From the NCBI GenBank assembly GCA_964528305.1, contig CAZGSD010000009.1, positions 1 through 37,109 of the forward strand: 37,109 bases of DNA, written 5' to 3'. The position numbers were made by a program, and so were the translations under genes. Below the pieces are notes generated by a model, which saw only the letters and a program-made list of their open reading frames with translations, was not told the DNA's origin and made no database searches. The stretch is from CAZGSD01 sp964528305. Lineage in GTDB: Bacteria; Patescibacteriota; Gracilibacteria; UBA1369. Position 1 is the stretch's first letter, and each line of letters opens with the position of its first letter. This document shows, piece by piece, positions 1-7,184 of this stretch.

Positions 1-1
1 T

Positions 2-37
2 GGGCCTTTGGCAAATAATATGCTAAAAATGGGCTAA
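2..37 (+). CDS. Possible C-terminal tail of an upstream gene
   Basis: A frame is open from the left edge and ends at a TAA 18 nt before the sufD-like start. It encodes only about 11 residues (GPLANNMLKMG). A SUF gene such as sufB or sufC would be expected just upstream, but this tail is too short to identify and could be chance. Confidence 0.2.
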   Translation, partial: GPLANNMLKMG

Positions 38-55
38 CAGATAGGTTGATGATTT

Positions 56-712
56 ATGAGGAGGAAGAATAACAATTTGAGTGTGGTCGCTGTGACTGGC
101 TGGCCGGCGGGTCGCGATAAGTTGGAATTGAGTGATCCTGGTACTGTCAGGGTTGCGCAGGTGATGGTGGCTGGGGATGGGCAGCCGGCCAGCCAGCCAC
201 GGCGATGGGAGGTGGCTTTACTGTCGCCGCAAGCCCGACTGGAAATGTTGCTGATTTGGGTGGGGCGGGGTGAAGAGTATTTGAATATGCAGCTGCAGAT
301 TAAACATCTGGCCAGACAAACAGCTGCTCAGGTTTGGGTGAAAGCGGTACTGCTGGATCAGAGCAGCCTGGATTTTTTTGGTAATTTACAGGTACCGGCG
401 CAGGCTCAGGATACTGACACTTATTTCCGCTGCGACACGCTGTTACTTTCTACATTGGCCCATGCCAAAACCATACCTTCACTGGAAATTGTAGCCAATG
501 AAGTGAAAGCTGGGCATGCCGCCACCGTGGGCCGACCGGATGAAGAGATTTTGTTTTATTTACAATGTCGCGGGCTGGATGAAAGCTCCGCTTATCGAAT
601 GATGGTGGAAGCTTTTTTGTATGATGGGCAAAAAGTGTTTACTGATTTGGCCCTGTCGGACAGAGAGAATATGATGAAGGAAATACTTTCTTCTTTACCT
701 TTACTGAAATGA
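56..712 (+). CDS. sufD: SufD-like Fe-S scaffold subunit (short SufB/SufD family protein)
   Basis: SufD is a scaffold subunit of the cytosolic SUF iron-sulfur assembly complex (SufBCD). The last 90 or so residues carry the SufB/SufD core signature: an AHAKTIPSLEI stretch, then a HAATVGRPDEEILFYLQCRG segment and a final AYRMMVEAFL helix. This is the classic 'H-A-T-x-G-x-x-D-x-x-x-x-FYL-x-x-RG' pattern of SufD. At 218 residues it is about half the length of E. coli SufD (423), and the N-terminal part is weakly recognisable. It overlaps the Rieske gene by 4 nt (ATGA), so the two are translationally linked. AGGAGG lies just inside the ORF, so a later in-frame TTG at 77 is a possible alternative start. 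The SufB partner and the SufC ATPase are not in the window. Confidence 0.8.
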   Translation: MRRKNNNLSVVAVTGWPAGRDKLELSDPGTVRVAQVMVAGDGQPASQPRRWEVALLSPQARLEMLLIWVGRGEEYLNMQLQIKHLARQTAAQVWVKAVLLDQSSLDFFGNLQVPAQAQDTDTYFRCDTLLLSTLAHAKTIPSLEIVANEVKAGHAATVGRPDEEILFYLQCRGLDESSAYRMMVEAFLYDGQKVFTDLALSDRENMMKEILSSLPLLK

Positions 713-1023
713 AAAAAACAAAATGGACCGTAGCTAAAATTGGTGATTTGCAGGAGGGACAAAAAAAACGGGTGATGGCCGGCGAACAGGCTATCATGCT
801 GGCGCTGGTGGAGGGACAGTATTTTGCCGTACAAGATAATTGTACGCATAATAAAGCTTCACTCAGCGCAGGTGAGCTGGAAAATTTTCGTATAGAATGT
901 CCCTGGCATGGTGCGCAATTTGATATACGCACTGGTGAAGTAAAAGCCCTACCGGCGGCACGTCCCTTAAAAACTTTTCCAGTGGAAATTATTCAGAATG
1001 AAATAGTAGTGTTATTATCATGA
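709..1023 (+). CDS. Rieske-type [2Fe-2S] ferredoxin of the SUF cluster
   Basis: This is a small soluble Rieske protein of 104 residues, the usual size of non-heme dioxygenase ferredoxin subunits. The cluster ligands are visible as C45-x-H47 and C64-P-W-H67, i.e. the C-x-H ... C-x-x-H motif. There is no signal peptide or membrane segment, so it acts in the cytoplasm. It overlaps sufD by 4 nt. In actinobacterial SUF operons a Rieske ferredoxin sits in the same place, after sufD and before sufC-sufS-sufU-sufT (established from family knowledge). Its role is probably electron supply or a redox function in cluster assembly, but the exact partner is not known. Confidence 0.88.
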   Translation: MKKTKWTVAKIGDLQEGQKKRVMAGEQAIMLALVEGQYFAVQDNCTHNKASLSAGELENFRIECPWHGAQFDIRTGEVKALPAARPLKTFPVEIIQNEIVVLLS

Positions 1024-1053
1024 GATTTGCCTAGACTTGGCTAGCGTGAAACT

Positions 1054-1082
1054 TTGACTGAAAGGTGTAAAGTTATTAAAGT
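1054..1082 (+). promoter_or_regulatory. Candidate sigma-70 promoter for the unknown gene and sufS-U-T
   Basis: TTGACT (1054-1059), a 17-nt spacer, then TAAAGT (1077-1082). Transcription would begin about 20 nt before the ATG at 1109. This suggests that the downstream part of the SUF cluster can be transcribed separately from sufD-Rieske. Confidence 0.5.
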
Positions 1083-1108
1083 TTTGGAAAATAAATTTGT
1101 ACAAATAT

Positions 1109-2266
1109 ATGACAATGAATCCAACATTGGAAGGTTTGGCTGGGAAAGATGCGCTTAGAGGTGATGGAGCCAATCCTAGAAATAATCATTCTGATATCGT
1201 TGCACAGCCTGAAGGGGCTGTTTTTTTTTGTAACAGTAGGTTAGTTGTATCAGGAAGTGTTGATAACCACTGTCCACCTGGAAGAGTGCGCTTGGGCGAA
1301 ACTGCGGGCGCAGATTTGATACAAAATACCCACTTGGCTGTAGCGGAGGTGTTGGAGAAAGACAGCTTCACTTTGGCTGAGGCGACTGAGTTGCTGCGGG
1401 GCCAGATTGATTTGGCTGGAATTGTGCGAGCCAGTGTTGAGGCACATCGAAGGATGGGATTACCAGAAGCCTTACAAAATAAATCTGTTCTGGAAAGCCC
1501 TCAAGCTTACGAAGCATATTTACTGCAACATATGCAGATTAGTAGAAGGGAATTAGCAAAAGTAAAGTGCTGGTTGGAACAAGGGCGCTCTATTGAAGGT
1601 ATTATTGATCCGGGCTATTTGGATTTATGGGAATTGAGTCAGATGCTTGCTCGGAATTATGGTCTACCCATAGATTATTTGAAGCTCGAGAAAGTGATGC
1701 ATATTGATGTTAACTCTTTGCTTGGCAGATATTTTGGCCCAGAGATGCCGGCAGATTTATTGATGAAGACGGCCTATGAATTGCATCAAAAAGACCGCAG
1801 GAGATTTCCACCACAAATGCCCCAGGCTCAGCCTGTGCTCAATTTTGTGTCACCACTGGATAAAACCAAGTTAACGGGTGATTTGGTTAAAGAGCAGATG
1901 AGGTTCTCCAATCCGGTAAGTTCTATGCTATACCTGGCCATGAAATGCGACAATGGAGCAGTGGAATTAAACAAGGACGCGGAGGCAAACTGGTCAGAAC
2001 GGACTACGGAAGATCGTAGTATTTTTTTAAATTACTTGCTGAGATCATCTACACTCACCATAGCACGATTTAGAGAGGCTTTTCCCCATATTGTGAATAG
2101 CGCTGCCATGTCTGAATTTTTGCCTGGGCAGCTATTAGCCTGCCCTGACTGGGTTTTTGAGGGAGGTGGATATTTTGCTATATGCTGTCGGCATGGCATA
2201 ATAGAGATCAGAGCGATGACAACTAACAAACTACCGACCCCGTACAATGATGATATCGATGATTAA
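1109..2266 (+). CDS. Unrecognised 385-residue protein inside the SUF cluster
   Basis: I do not recognise this protein. It is predicted soluble and mostly helical after a polar N-terminus of about 70 residues. It has no signal peptide, membrane segment, Walker motif or repeated CxxC. Cysteines are few, with a notable FAICCRHGIIEIR segment near the C-terminus, which ends in an acidic NDDIDD tail. The ATG at 1109 was preferred over an in-frame TTG at 1097 because it leaves a leader of about 20 nt after the promoter at 1054-1082. Its 3' end overlaps the sufS start by 20 nt, so it is probably co-translated with sufS. It lies where sufC (the SUF ATPase) sits in similarly ordered actinobacterial operons, but it does not resemble SufC. 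A role in Fe-S assembly is inferred only from position. Confidence 0.75.
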   Translation: MTMNPTLEGLAGKDALRGDGANPRNNHSDIVAQPEGAVFFCNSRLVVSGSVDNHCPPGRVRLGETAGADLIQNTHLAVAEVLEKDSFTLAEATELLRGQIDLAGIVRASVEAHRRMGLPEALQNKSVLESPQAYEAYLLQHMQISRRELAKVKCWLEQGRSIEGIIDPGYLDLWELSQMLARNYGLPIDYLKLEKVMHIDVNSLLGRYFGPEMPADLLMKTAYELHQKDRRRFPPQMPQAQPVLNFVSPLDKTKLTGDLVKEQMRFSNPVSSMLYLAMKCDNGAVELNKDAEANWSERTTEDRSIFLNYLLRSSTLTIARFREAFPHIVNSAAMSEFLPGQLLACPDWVFEGGGYFAICCRHGIIEIRAMTTNKLPTPYNDDIDD

Positions 2267-3458
2267 TAATACCAAGGCTAATTTCCCAATTTTCCAGAAA
2301 CATCCGGAGCTGATTTTCCTGGACAATGCCTCCACTACGCAAAAACCGGCTACGGTGCTACAGGCCATGGAAGATTTTTATCTCCATACCAACGCCAATA
2401 TACATCGTGGTGTATATGGACTGGCTGAACAGGCTGATCGTATTTATCTGCAGGCGAGGGAGACTGCGGCGCGATTTGTGGAGGCTAGAGCTGAGCAAAT
2501 AGTTTTTGTGAAAAATGCCACGGAGGCTGCAAACTTGCTGGCTTTTGGAATTGGTGAGGCTATGGTGAAATCTGGAGATAATGTAGTAGTGACGGAGCTG
2601 GAGCATCATGCTAATTACTTGCCCTGGCAGGAAATGGCCAAACGGCGCGGGGCTGAACTGCGAGTGATTCGGGTCGAGAATGAGCAGGTGCAATTGCGGG
2701 AGGAGGATATTGAACAATTGATTGACTCAAAAACTAAAGTGATAGCGATAACCGGCATGTCCAACGTGCTCGGTGCGCGGCCGGACTTATCCAGATTTCA
2801 TGATTTAGCCAAACAGGTGGGGGCAAAATTCGTGATGGACTGCGCCCAACTGGCCGCGCACCGTCCGGTAAAGATTTCCGATATGGGCTGTGATGCCGCT
2901 TTTTTTACAGGACATAAATTATTCGCTCCAATGGGAACCGGGTTTATGTATATATCCCCTGCTTTGGCTGCTGCCATACCGCCGCTTTTGACGGGTGGTG
3001 GTATGATCAAAGATTTACCTGATCTGTGGCTAGAATCACCAGCCAAATTTGAAGCTGGGACTCCCAATGTGGCCGGCTTGGCTGGTTTGACCGCGGCCTT
3101 GCAAATGCTGATGGATATGAATTGGCGAGAAATTGAAAATCAGGAAAGGGCGCTGGTTAAAAAATGTCGACAGATACTCTGTGAGTTTCCGGAAGTAAAA
3201 TTGTTTGGCCCAACTGCAGAAAATGATTGGAGCAGCATCGTGGCCTTTGATGTGCGTGGCGTTCATTCGCATGATTTGGCGACTGTATTGGCGGAGGAAA
3301 ATATTTGCATACGCGCGGGACATCACTGTGCCAAACCCTTGCTGGCCCGGCTGGGCGTGAACTCTCTGGCTAGAATCAGTTTTTCTATTTATAATCAGCC
3401 TACTGATCTGGATAACTTGTCCAGTGTGGTGGCCCGAGCAATAAAATTATTCAAATAA
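2247..3458 (+). CDS. sufS: SufS cysteine desulfurase
   Basis: This is a PLP-dependent group II cysteine desulfurase that takes sulfur from L-cysteine as an enzyme persulfide for Fe-S cluster assembly. At 403 residues it has the usual SufS length. Visible features are the N-terminal LDNASTTQKP motif, the cofactor-lysine motif TGHKLFAPMGTG (K224) and the persulfide cysteine in RAGHHCAKPLL (C361). That last context is typical of SufS rather than IscS. Three start codons lie close together (2247, 2250, 2259), all overlapping the end of the preceding gene. The first was chosen and the difference is at most four residues. sufU follows 12 nt downstream, which fits the SufS-SufU sulfur-transfer pair. 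Confidence 0.95.
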   Translation: MMISMINNTKANFPIFQKHPELIFLDNASTTQKPATVLQAMEDFYLHTNANIHRGVYGLAEQADRIYLQARETAARFVEARAEQIVFVKNATEAANLLAFGIGEAMVKSGDNVVVTELEHHANYLPWQEMAKRRGAELRVIRVENEQVQLREEDIEQLIDSKTKVIAITGMSNVLGARPDLSRFHDLAKQVGAKFVMDCAQLAAHRPVKISDMGCDAAFFTGHKLFAPMGTGFMYISPALAAAIPPLLTGGGMIKDLPDLWLESPAKFEAGTPNVAGLAGLTAALQMLMDMNWREIENQERALVKKCRQILCEFPEVKLFGPTAENDWSSIVAFDVRGVHSHDLATVLAEENICIRAGHHCAKPLLARLGVNSLARISFSIYNQPTDLDNLSSVVARAIKLFK

Positions 3459-3470
3459 ATCTGTATTGGG

Positions 3471-3851
3471 ATGGATATGTATGGAGAAATTATTTTGGAT
3501 CATTTTAAAAATCCCAGGAATTCTGGATTAATTGAGAATGCTGATATTTCTGGCGAAGATCTCAACCCACTCTGTGGGGATAAAGTTAATCTGACACTCA
3601 AAGTGGATGCCTCTGGAATTATTACTGACTTTGGTTTTCGAGGAGAAGGCTGCGCTATCAGTATAGCCTCTACTTCTATCTTGGGCGAACAATTGCTTGG
3701 TAAAAATTTACGGGAGATTGAGTCTTTGGATAGTGAAACAGTGCTAGAAGATTTAGGGATTCCAATCTCAGCCGGGCGAATCAAATGTGCTTTACTCGGA
3801 TATAGCTGCTTAAAAAAATCCGTTACAGTTTATCGATCTTCACAAAAATAA
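3471..3851 (+). CDS. sufU: SufU-type Fe-S scaffold / sulfur acceptor
   Basis: This is an IscU/SufU fold protein that accepts sulfur from SufS through a zinc-bound thiolate (family knowledge). All ligands are visible: C35 and D37 in NPLCGD, C61 in GEGCAIS and C106 in RIKCALL. The RxKCALL ending is SufU-like, not the HCS motif of IscU. The length of 126 residues is nearer IscU than the longer Firmicutes SufU, so part of the SufU-specific insertion is probably missing. It sits 12 nt after sufS and one base before sufT. Confidence 0.92.
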   Translation: MDMYGEIILDHFKNPRNSGLIENADISGEDLNPLCGDKVNLTLKVDASGIITDFGFRGEGCAISIASTSILGEQLLGKNLREIESLDSETVLEDLGIPISAGRIKCALLGYSCLKKSVTVYRSSQK

Positions 3852-3852
3852 T

Positions 3853-4374
3853 ATGCCCAGGAAGAAACCCGCCCAGAGTAAAATGCATCCAATAGAAAAA
3901 GCCCTGATGGGAGTGTATTTGGCTGGTGCAGAAAACAATTCTCAAAGTTGTGCTCCCCAAGGAATGAAAAAAGCCAATCCGGCTAAAACAAAAATCCCTG
4001 GGGTGCGTCAAGCAGACGGTTCCCCATGTTGTGGAGGGGGATGCTGTGTCGATAGTGCTGAGACTGCGCAGAAAACATGGAATAAAAAACAGTATCTCGA
4101 TTTGCTCAATCAGGTCCTGGACCCTGAAACTTTTGTTGGCATTGTTGATATGGGTTTAATTTATGATATTGAGGAAAAAGATGGTTTGGTAAACGTGACC
4201 ATGACTTTGACTTCCATGGGCTGCCCGGCTGGCGGACAAATTACTACTGAAATTGATTCTATGCTGCGTCTGCAAAAACATGTTCATGATGTAAAAATTG
4301 ATGTGGTGTGGGACCCCCCATGGAATTTAGATATGATGAATCCGGAGGTAAGAGTTATGCTTTTTGGGCGGTAA
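3853..4374 (+). CDS. sufT: SufT / MIP18-family (DUF59) Fe-S assembly protein
   Basis: The C-terminal 100 residues are a DUF59/MIP18 domain with LDPETFVGIVDMGLIYDI, TLTSMGCPAG and VWDPPWNLDMM. The domain includes the conserved cysteine of the TSxxCP motif. SufT proteins help deliver or mature Fe-S clusters and commonly end SUF operons. The N-terminal 70 residues are polar and contain a cysteine-rich patch CCGGGCCVD (about residues 57-65), which may bind metal. That extension is unusual for the family, although SufT proteins often have some N-terminal extension. It starts one base after the sufU stop. Confidence 0.88.
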   Translation: MPRKKPAQSKMHPIEKALMGVYLAGAENNSQSCAPQGMKKANPAKTKIPGVRQADGSPCCGGGCCVDSAETAQKTWNKKQYLDLLNQVLDPETFVGIVDMGLIYDIEEKDGLVNVTMTLTSMGCPAGGQITTEIDSMLRLQKHVHDVKIDVVWDPPWNLDMMNPEVRVMLFGR

Positions 4375-4443
4375 TCTAGTCAAATCTCCTCGGAAGATGT
4401 AAAATCTGGACGCGATGAATTACTTGGATAATTAAAAATAAAA

Positions 4444-5379
4444 ATGGGAATAAATCAGGCGGCTCATACTGATCAGCGGGTAGCAATTTTTATCGATACA
4501 CAAAATCTCTATCATTCGGCTAAGTCCAATTTTCGGGCTAATGTGAATTATGAAGAATTAATACGTGTGGCCGTGAATGGGCGAAAACTGGTACGAGCCT
4601 TTGCCTATGTGATTCGTTCAGAAGAAAATACTGAGGGGAAATTTTTTGAAGCTCTGGAAGATATTGGCATAGAGACTAGAGTCAAAGATTTGCAAATATT
4701 TCATACTGGTGCGAAGAAAGCTGACTGGGACGTGGGTATAGCTGTGGATATGATTCGACTGACAGAGAAAGTTGATACAGTAGTGCTGGCCTCCGGAGAT
4801 GGAGATTTTTTGGAAGTAGTGCGCTATTGCCAATCACGCGGTGTGCGCGTGGAAATTATGGCTTTTGAAAAAACTACCAATGCAAAAATTTTGGAAGAGG
4901 TAGATCATTTTACTGATTTGGGCGATCAAAATGCTGATTATTTGATTGGCAACAAAAGACGCAGAAGTGCTCCCACTCGCAGAGTTTTGTCTCCAGCTAC
5001 ACGAGGGGTAAGTGGATATATACCTGCCACTAATCATACAGATGTATATGGATCTGCTGGAGCGACGCGCGGCATGACAGGCGAAATTGGAGGACATGAT
5101 GATAGTTATGGCACCAGTACTCTTTCTCAACAAAATAGGCTGGCTACCAATGCCGCGCGCCCAGTAAGCCCTGGTATTTATGGTCGGAAAACGCGGAGAT
5201 CCAGTAACGCTAGTGGTGGCCGGCGCGTAAAACCAGTGATTGGACTACCCGGTGGCGGCCCTGTGTCTGGCATTTTTGGCTCAGCTGGATCTGGCCCCGT
5301 CCAACCAACCTCTTCGCCAAAACCCAGGATTAACAATGCTTTTGGTAATGACGAACCACCGATCAGAAGAGTTTTTTAA
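4444..5379 (+). CDS. NYN-domain (LabA/DUF88-like) protein with disordered tail
   Basis: Residues 12-165 form a NYN domain, a PIN-like nuclease fold. Acidic residues lie in the expected places: D18 in FIDTQNLYH, the ADWDVGIAVDMI segment and SGDGDF. These proteins are thought to be RNases or RNA-binding regulators, but for most of them the substrate is unknown. The last 140 or so residues are low complexity, rich in Gly, Ser, Arg, Pro and Thr with basic clusters (KRRRSAPTRR, GRKTRRSS), and probably form a disordered RNA-binding tail. It is a single-gene unit between sufT and the peroxiredoxin gene, with an AT-rich leader and no Shine-Dalgarno sequence. Confidence 0.85.
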   Translation: MGINQAAHTDQRVAIFIDTQNLYHSAKSNFRANVNYEELIRVAVNGRKLVRAFAYVIRSEENTEGKFFEALEDIGIETRVKDLQIFHTGAKKADWDVGIAVDMIRLTEKVDTVVLASGDGDFLEVVRYCQSRGVRVEIMAFEKTTNAKILEEVDHFTDLGDQNADYLIGNKRRRSAPTRRVLSPATRGVSGYIPATNHTDVYGSAGATRGMTGEIGGHDDSYGTSTLSQQNRLATNAARPVSPGIYGRKTRRSSNASGGRRVKPVIGLPGGGPVSGIFGSAGSGPVQPTSSPKPRINNAFGNDEPPIRRVF

Positions 5380-5383
5380 AGTG

Positions 5384-5411
5384 TGGGCAATTGATTTATC
5401 TGTCCTGCCCA
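5384..5411. repeat. Inverted repeat over the peroxiredoxin promoter (possible operator)
   Basis: TGGGCA (5384-5389) and TGCCCA (5406-5411) form a perfect 6-bp inverted repeat with a 16-nt centre. It brackets the -35 hexamer and most of the spacer of the candidate promoter for the peroxiredoxin gene. It could be a repressor site, but half-sites this short also occur by chance. Confidence 0.3.
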
Positions 5412-5419
5412 GCTAAATT
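5391..5419 (+). promoter_or_regulatory. Candidate sigma-70 promoter for peroxiredoxin-trxB
   Basis: TTGATT (5391-5396), a 17-nt spacer, then TAAATT (5414-5419). The start codon is 33 nt downstream of the -10 box. Both hexamers are imperfect. Confidence 0.45.
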
Positions 5420-5452
5420 TAAATATCAATAAAATATTAATCTAATACATAT

Positions 5453-6129
5453 ATGTTTATACAAGTTGGTCGACCGGCCCCTGAATTTACTGTCGAGACG
5501 GTGTTCCAAGATAAGGTTTCTAAAGTCTCATCTGCGGACTTCCGTGGTAAATGGCTTGTACTGTTTTTTTATCCACTGGATTTCACTTTTGTTTGTCCTA
5601 CTGAAATAGTGGAAATGAGCCAGAAAATGCCAGAATTTGAAAAACTTAATGCGGTGGTACTGGGGGGCAGCACGGATTCTACTTATTCCCATCGCGCCTG
5701 GATGAAAGAATTGGGCGAGCTGAATTACCCCCTCTTCTCAGACATGAATCGTGAAATGAGCCGTGATTTCGGCGTATTGATAGAAGAAAAGGGNNNNNNN
5801 NNNNNNNNNNNNNNNNNNNNNNNNNNNNNNNNNNNNNNNNNNNNNNNNNNNNNNNNNNNNNNNNNNNNNNNNNNNNNNNNNNNNNNNNNNNNNCAGACAT
5901 GAATCGTGAAATGAGCCGTGATTTCGGCGTATTGATAGAAGAAAAGGGCCACACTCTACGTGGAACTTTTATCATAGATCCAGAGGGCTTGCTGCGCTAT
6001 CATTTGGTGCATGATTTGACCGTGGGTCGCAGTGCGGATGAAACTTTGAGAGTTTTGTCCAGCTTGCAGACAGGCGAACTGTGTCCGGCAAACTGGAAGC
6101 CTGGAAATAAAACCCTCGGCAAAGGATAA
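5453..6129 (+). CDS. Typical 2-Cys peroxiredoxin (AhpC/Prx1 type), split by an assembly gap
   Basis: This thiol peroxidase reduces H2O2 and organic hydroperoxides. The sequence is interrupted by 100 Ns flanked by a 55-bp exact repeat. Removing the Ns and one repeat copy (155 nt) joins the two halves in frame into a 173-residue protein. The peroxidatic cysteine is C48 in DFTFVCPTE, and the resolving cysteine is about C159 (joined numbering) in GELCPANWKPG. Both conserved arginine regions and the GTFIIDPEG strand are present. The length is close to bacterial AhpC (about 187). trxB follows 22 nt downstream and probably belongs to the reducing pathway, although no thioredoxin or AhpF gene is in the window. 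Confidence 0.9.
5739..5948. other. Assembly gap with duplicated 55-bp flanks
   Basis: Positions 5794-5893 are exactly 100 Ns. The 55 bases before the gap (5739-5793) are identical to the 55 bases after it (5894-5948). This pattern fits two contigs that overlap by one k-mer and were scaffolded with a default gap. The peroxiredoxin frame is restored when they are merged. Confidence 0.93.
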
Positions 6130-6151
6130 TGACATTATTTACAACCTCTTT

Positions 6152-7096
6152 ATGGAAACATTTGATTTCTTGGTAATAGGAGCTGGATGCGCTGGCGCCA
6201 GCGGGGCTATGTATGGATCCAGATTGAATCTCAAAACAGTTATGGTGGCTGAACAGCCAGGAGGATTGATCACTACTACACATCTGGTAGAGAATTGGCC
6301 TGGTATCAAAAAAATCAGTGGGCCGGATCTGGCATTTTCCCTGATTGATCATGCCAATGCTTTTGGCGTGGAATTGAAAAATGAAAAAGTGGCAGGTGTA
6401 GAACAATGTGTTTTGACTGAAGCCGACAAGGCGGCGGGGAAAAAGGCCGGATTTTTGGTTAAAACTGGCAGTAATCAATATTTAGCCAAGACTGTGTTAT
6501 TTGCCACCGGCAGTCATCACAAACATCTGGGCTGTCCTGGAGAAAAAGAATTAGAAAACAAAGGAGTGTCATATTGCGCGCTTTGCGATGGTGCTTTTTA
6601 TAAAGATAAAATTGTTTGCGTGGTGGGCAGTGGAGATAGCGCGGCAAAAGAAGCCATGCTGCTTTCAGAATTTGCCAAAAAAGTTTATGTAATTTCACGG
6701 ACTAGTTTGCATCCAGAGCCAGTGAATTTAGACAGAGTAAAAGCCAATGCCAAAATCGAATTGTTAAGTCAGGCTGAAGTCGCTGAAATAATTGGGCAGG
6801 ACAAAGTAGAGAAAATACGATTAAAAGATGGTCGAGAAATGGAAATGGATGGAGTGTTTATAGCTATTGGTTTAATCCCCCACTCTGAGGAAGCTGAAAA
6901 GCTCGGAGTGAAATTAAATGACAAACGTGAAATTGAAATAAATAGAAAAAGTGAAACTAATATTCCTGGTGTGTTCGGTGCCGGTGATGTTTGTGATACT
7001 TATTTCAAACAAGCAATTACCGGTGCGGCAGAAGCAGTGACGGCCAGTTTTTGGGCTTATGAGTATTTAAATAAAAATGAAGTGGTGCTGGGGTAG
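6152..7096 (+). CDS. trxB: Thioredoxin reductase (TrxB)
   Basis: This FAD- and NADPH-dependent low-molecular-weight thioredoxin reductase has 314 residues, the typical length. The FAD-binding Rossmann motif GAGCAGASGAMYGSR is at residues 8-22. The redox-active pair is C142-A-L-C145 in CALCDGAFY. The second nucleotide-binding motif GSGDSAAKEAMLL follows, and a C-terminal FAD motif GVFGAGDVCD completes the fold. The family usually has CATC, and CALC is a mild variant. It sits 22 nt after the peroxiredoxin, and the pair suggests an NADPH-driven peroxide-reducing system. NADPH could come from zwf and gnd later in the window. Confidence 0.95.
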   Translation: METFDFLVIGAGCAGASGAMYGSRLNLKTVMVAEQPGGLITTTHLVENWPGIKKISGPDLAFSLIDHANAFGVELKNEKVAGVEQCVLTEADKAAGKKAGFLVKTGSNQYLAKTVLFATGSHHKHLGCPGEKELENKGVSYCALCDGAFYKDKIVCVVGSGDSAAKEAMLLSEFAKKVYVISRTSLHPEPVNLDRVKANAKIELLSQAEVAEIIGQDKVEKIRLKDGREMEMDGVFIAIGLIPHSEEAEKLGVKLNDKREIEINRKSETNIPGVFGAGDVCDTYFKQAITGAAEAVTASFWAYEYLNKNEVVLG

Positions 7097-7118
7097 TGGT
7101 TTTTATTTATAGATAAGA

Positions 7119-7156
7119 AAAGAAGGGAAATTCTTTTTTAGGAATTTCCCTTCTTT
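7119..7156. terminator. Bidirectional intrinsic terminator between trxB and GH5 gene
   Basis: A perfect 15-bp inverted repeat (7119-7133 with 7142-7156) encloses an 8-nt T-rich loop. The arms are purine-rich on one side, so transcripts in both directions end in a hairpin next to U-rich sequence. It separates two convergent genes. Confidence 0.8.
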
Positions 7157-7184
7157 AACTATGGAATCAAAATTGATTCTCTCC

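Noticed and set aside
592..932. Minus-strand frames opposite sufD and the Rieske gene
   Set aside because: They lie entirely opposite well-supported genes and have no recognisable motif.
5739..5948. 55-bp direct repeats as a biological duplication or attachment site
   Set aside because: The length is identical at both gaps (55 bp), each surrounds exactly 100 Ns, and merging restores both frames. This is typical of a k-mer assembly overlap.
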